Below, piece after piece: positions 5,890-5,898 of a stretch of 5,898 nt of DNA. A program made the position numbers and the translations under genes. Source of the stretch: an uncultured Caryophanales bacterium (GTDB taxonomy: Bacteria > Bacillota_I > Bacilli_A > RF39 > UBA660). Each line of letters opens with the position of its first letter. Position 1 is the stretch's first letter. The stretch spans positions 1-5,898 of the forward strand of contig CAMSXY010000077.1 of the NCBI GenBank assembly GCA_947065955.1, in the 5' to 3' direction. The notes under the pieces were generated by a model. The model was not told the origin of the DNA, ran no database searches, and worked only from the letters and a program-made list of their open reading frames with translations.

Positions 5890-5898
5890 TGTAATTCA

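Overview
The window is a strongly AT-rich stretch of bacterial DNA with every supported gene on the minus strand. TAA, TAG and TGA are all used as stops, and TGA forms a clean ATGA stop/start overlap between cdsA and rseP, so the standard bacterial code applies rather than the Mycoplasma code. Shine-Dalgarno sequences are strong (AGGAGG type) and the tRNA gene encodes its own CCA. Together with a YhaQ/NatA-type ABC system, this points to a low-GC Firmicute, probably an uncultured or gut-type Bacilli/Erysipelotrichia-like lineage. That placement is inference.

Right part (about 1650-5810): a compact housekeeping operon read leftward. A promoter near 5781-5809 is followed by cdsA (CDP-diacylglycerol synthase), rseP (site-2 protease, 4-nt overlap with cdsA), an ABC ATPase (8-nt gap) and its ABC-2 permease (11-nt overlap). 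The operon ends at a long A/T-rich hairpin terminator at 1652-1688. cdsA and rseP are classic neighbours, but dxr, which often lies between them in Firmicutes, is absent here. The operon combines phospholipid precursor synthesis, intramembrane proteolysis and a NatAB-like exporter, all membrane functions.

Middle (1505-1624): a tRNA-Thr(CGU) gene followed by a hairpin that may end its transcript. The last 4 nt of the tRNA and 19 nt downstream are repeated, 21 of 23 identical, at 568-590. The two copies bracket about 940 bp holding one gene, a DUF1835/DUF3658 protein of unknown function. That gene lacks a recognisable ribosome binding site, unlike the operon genes. The layout resembles a small or decayed element sitting at a tRNA 3' end, but no integrase is present.

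Left part (1-560): a decayed reading frame (221-555) with two in-frame TAG codons and an apparent frameshift in a T7 run; a compact GAAA-loop terminator overlapping that frame; a possible promoter; and the first eight codons of a new gene with a strong RBS running off the left edge. This is the most accessory-looking part. I see no CRISPR array, transposase, rRNA or riboswitch.
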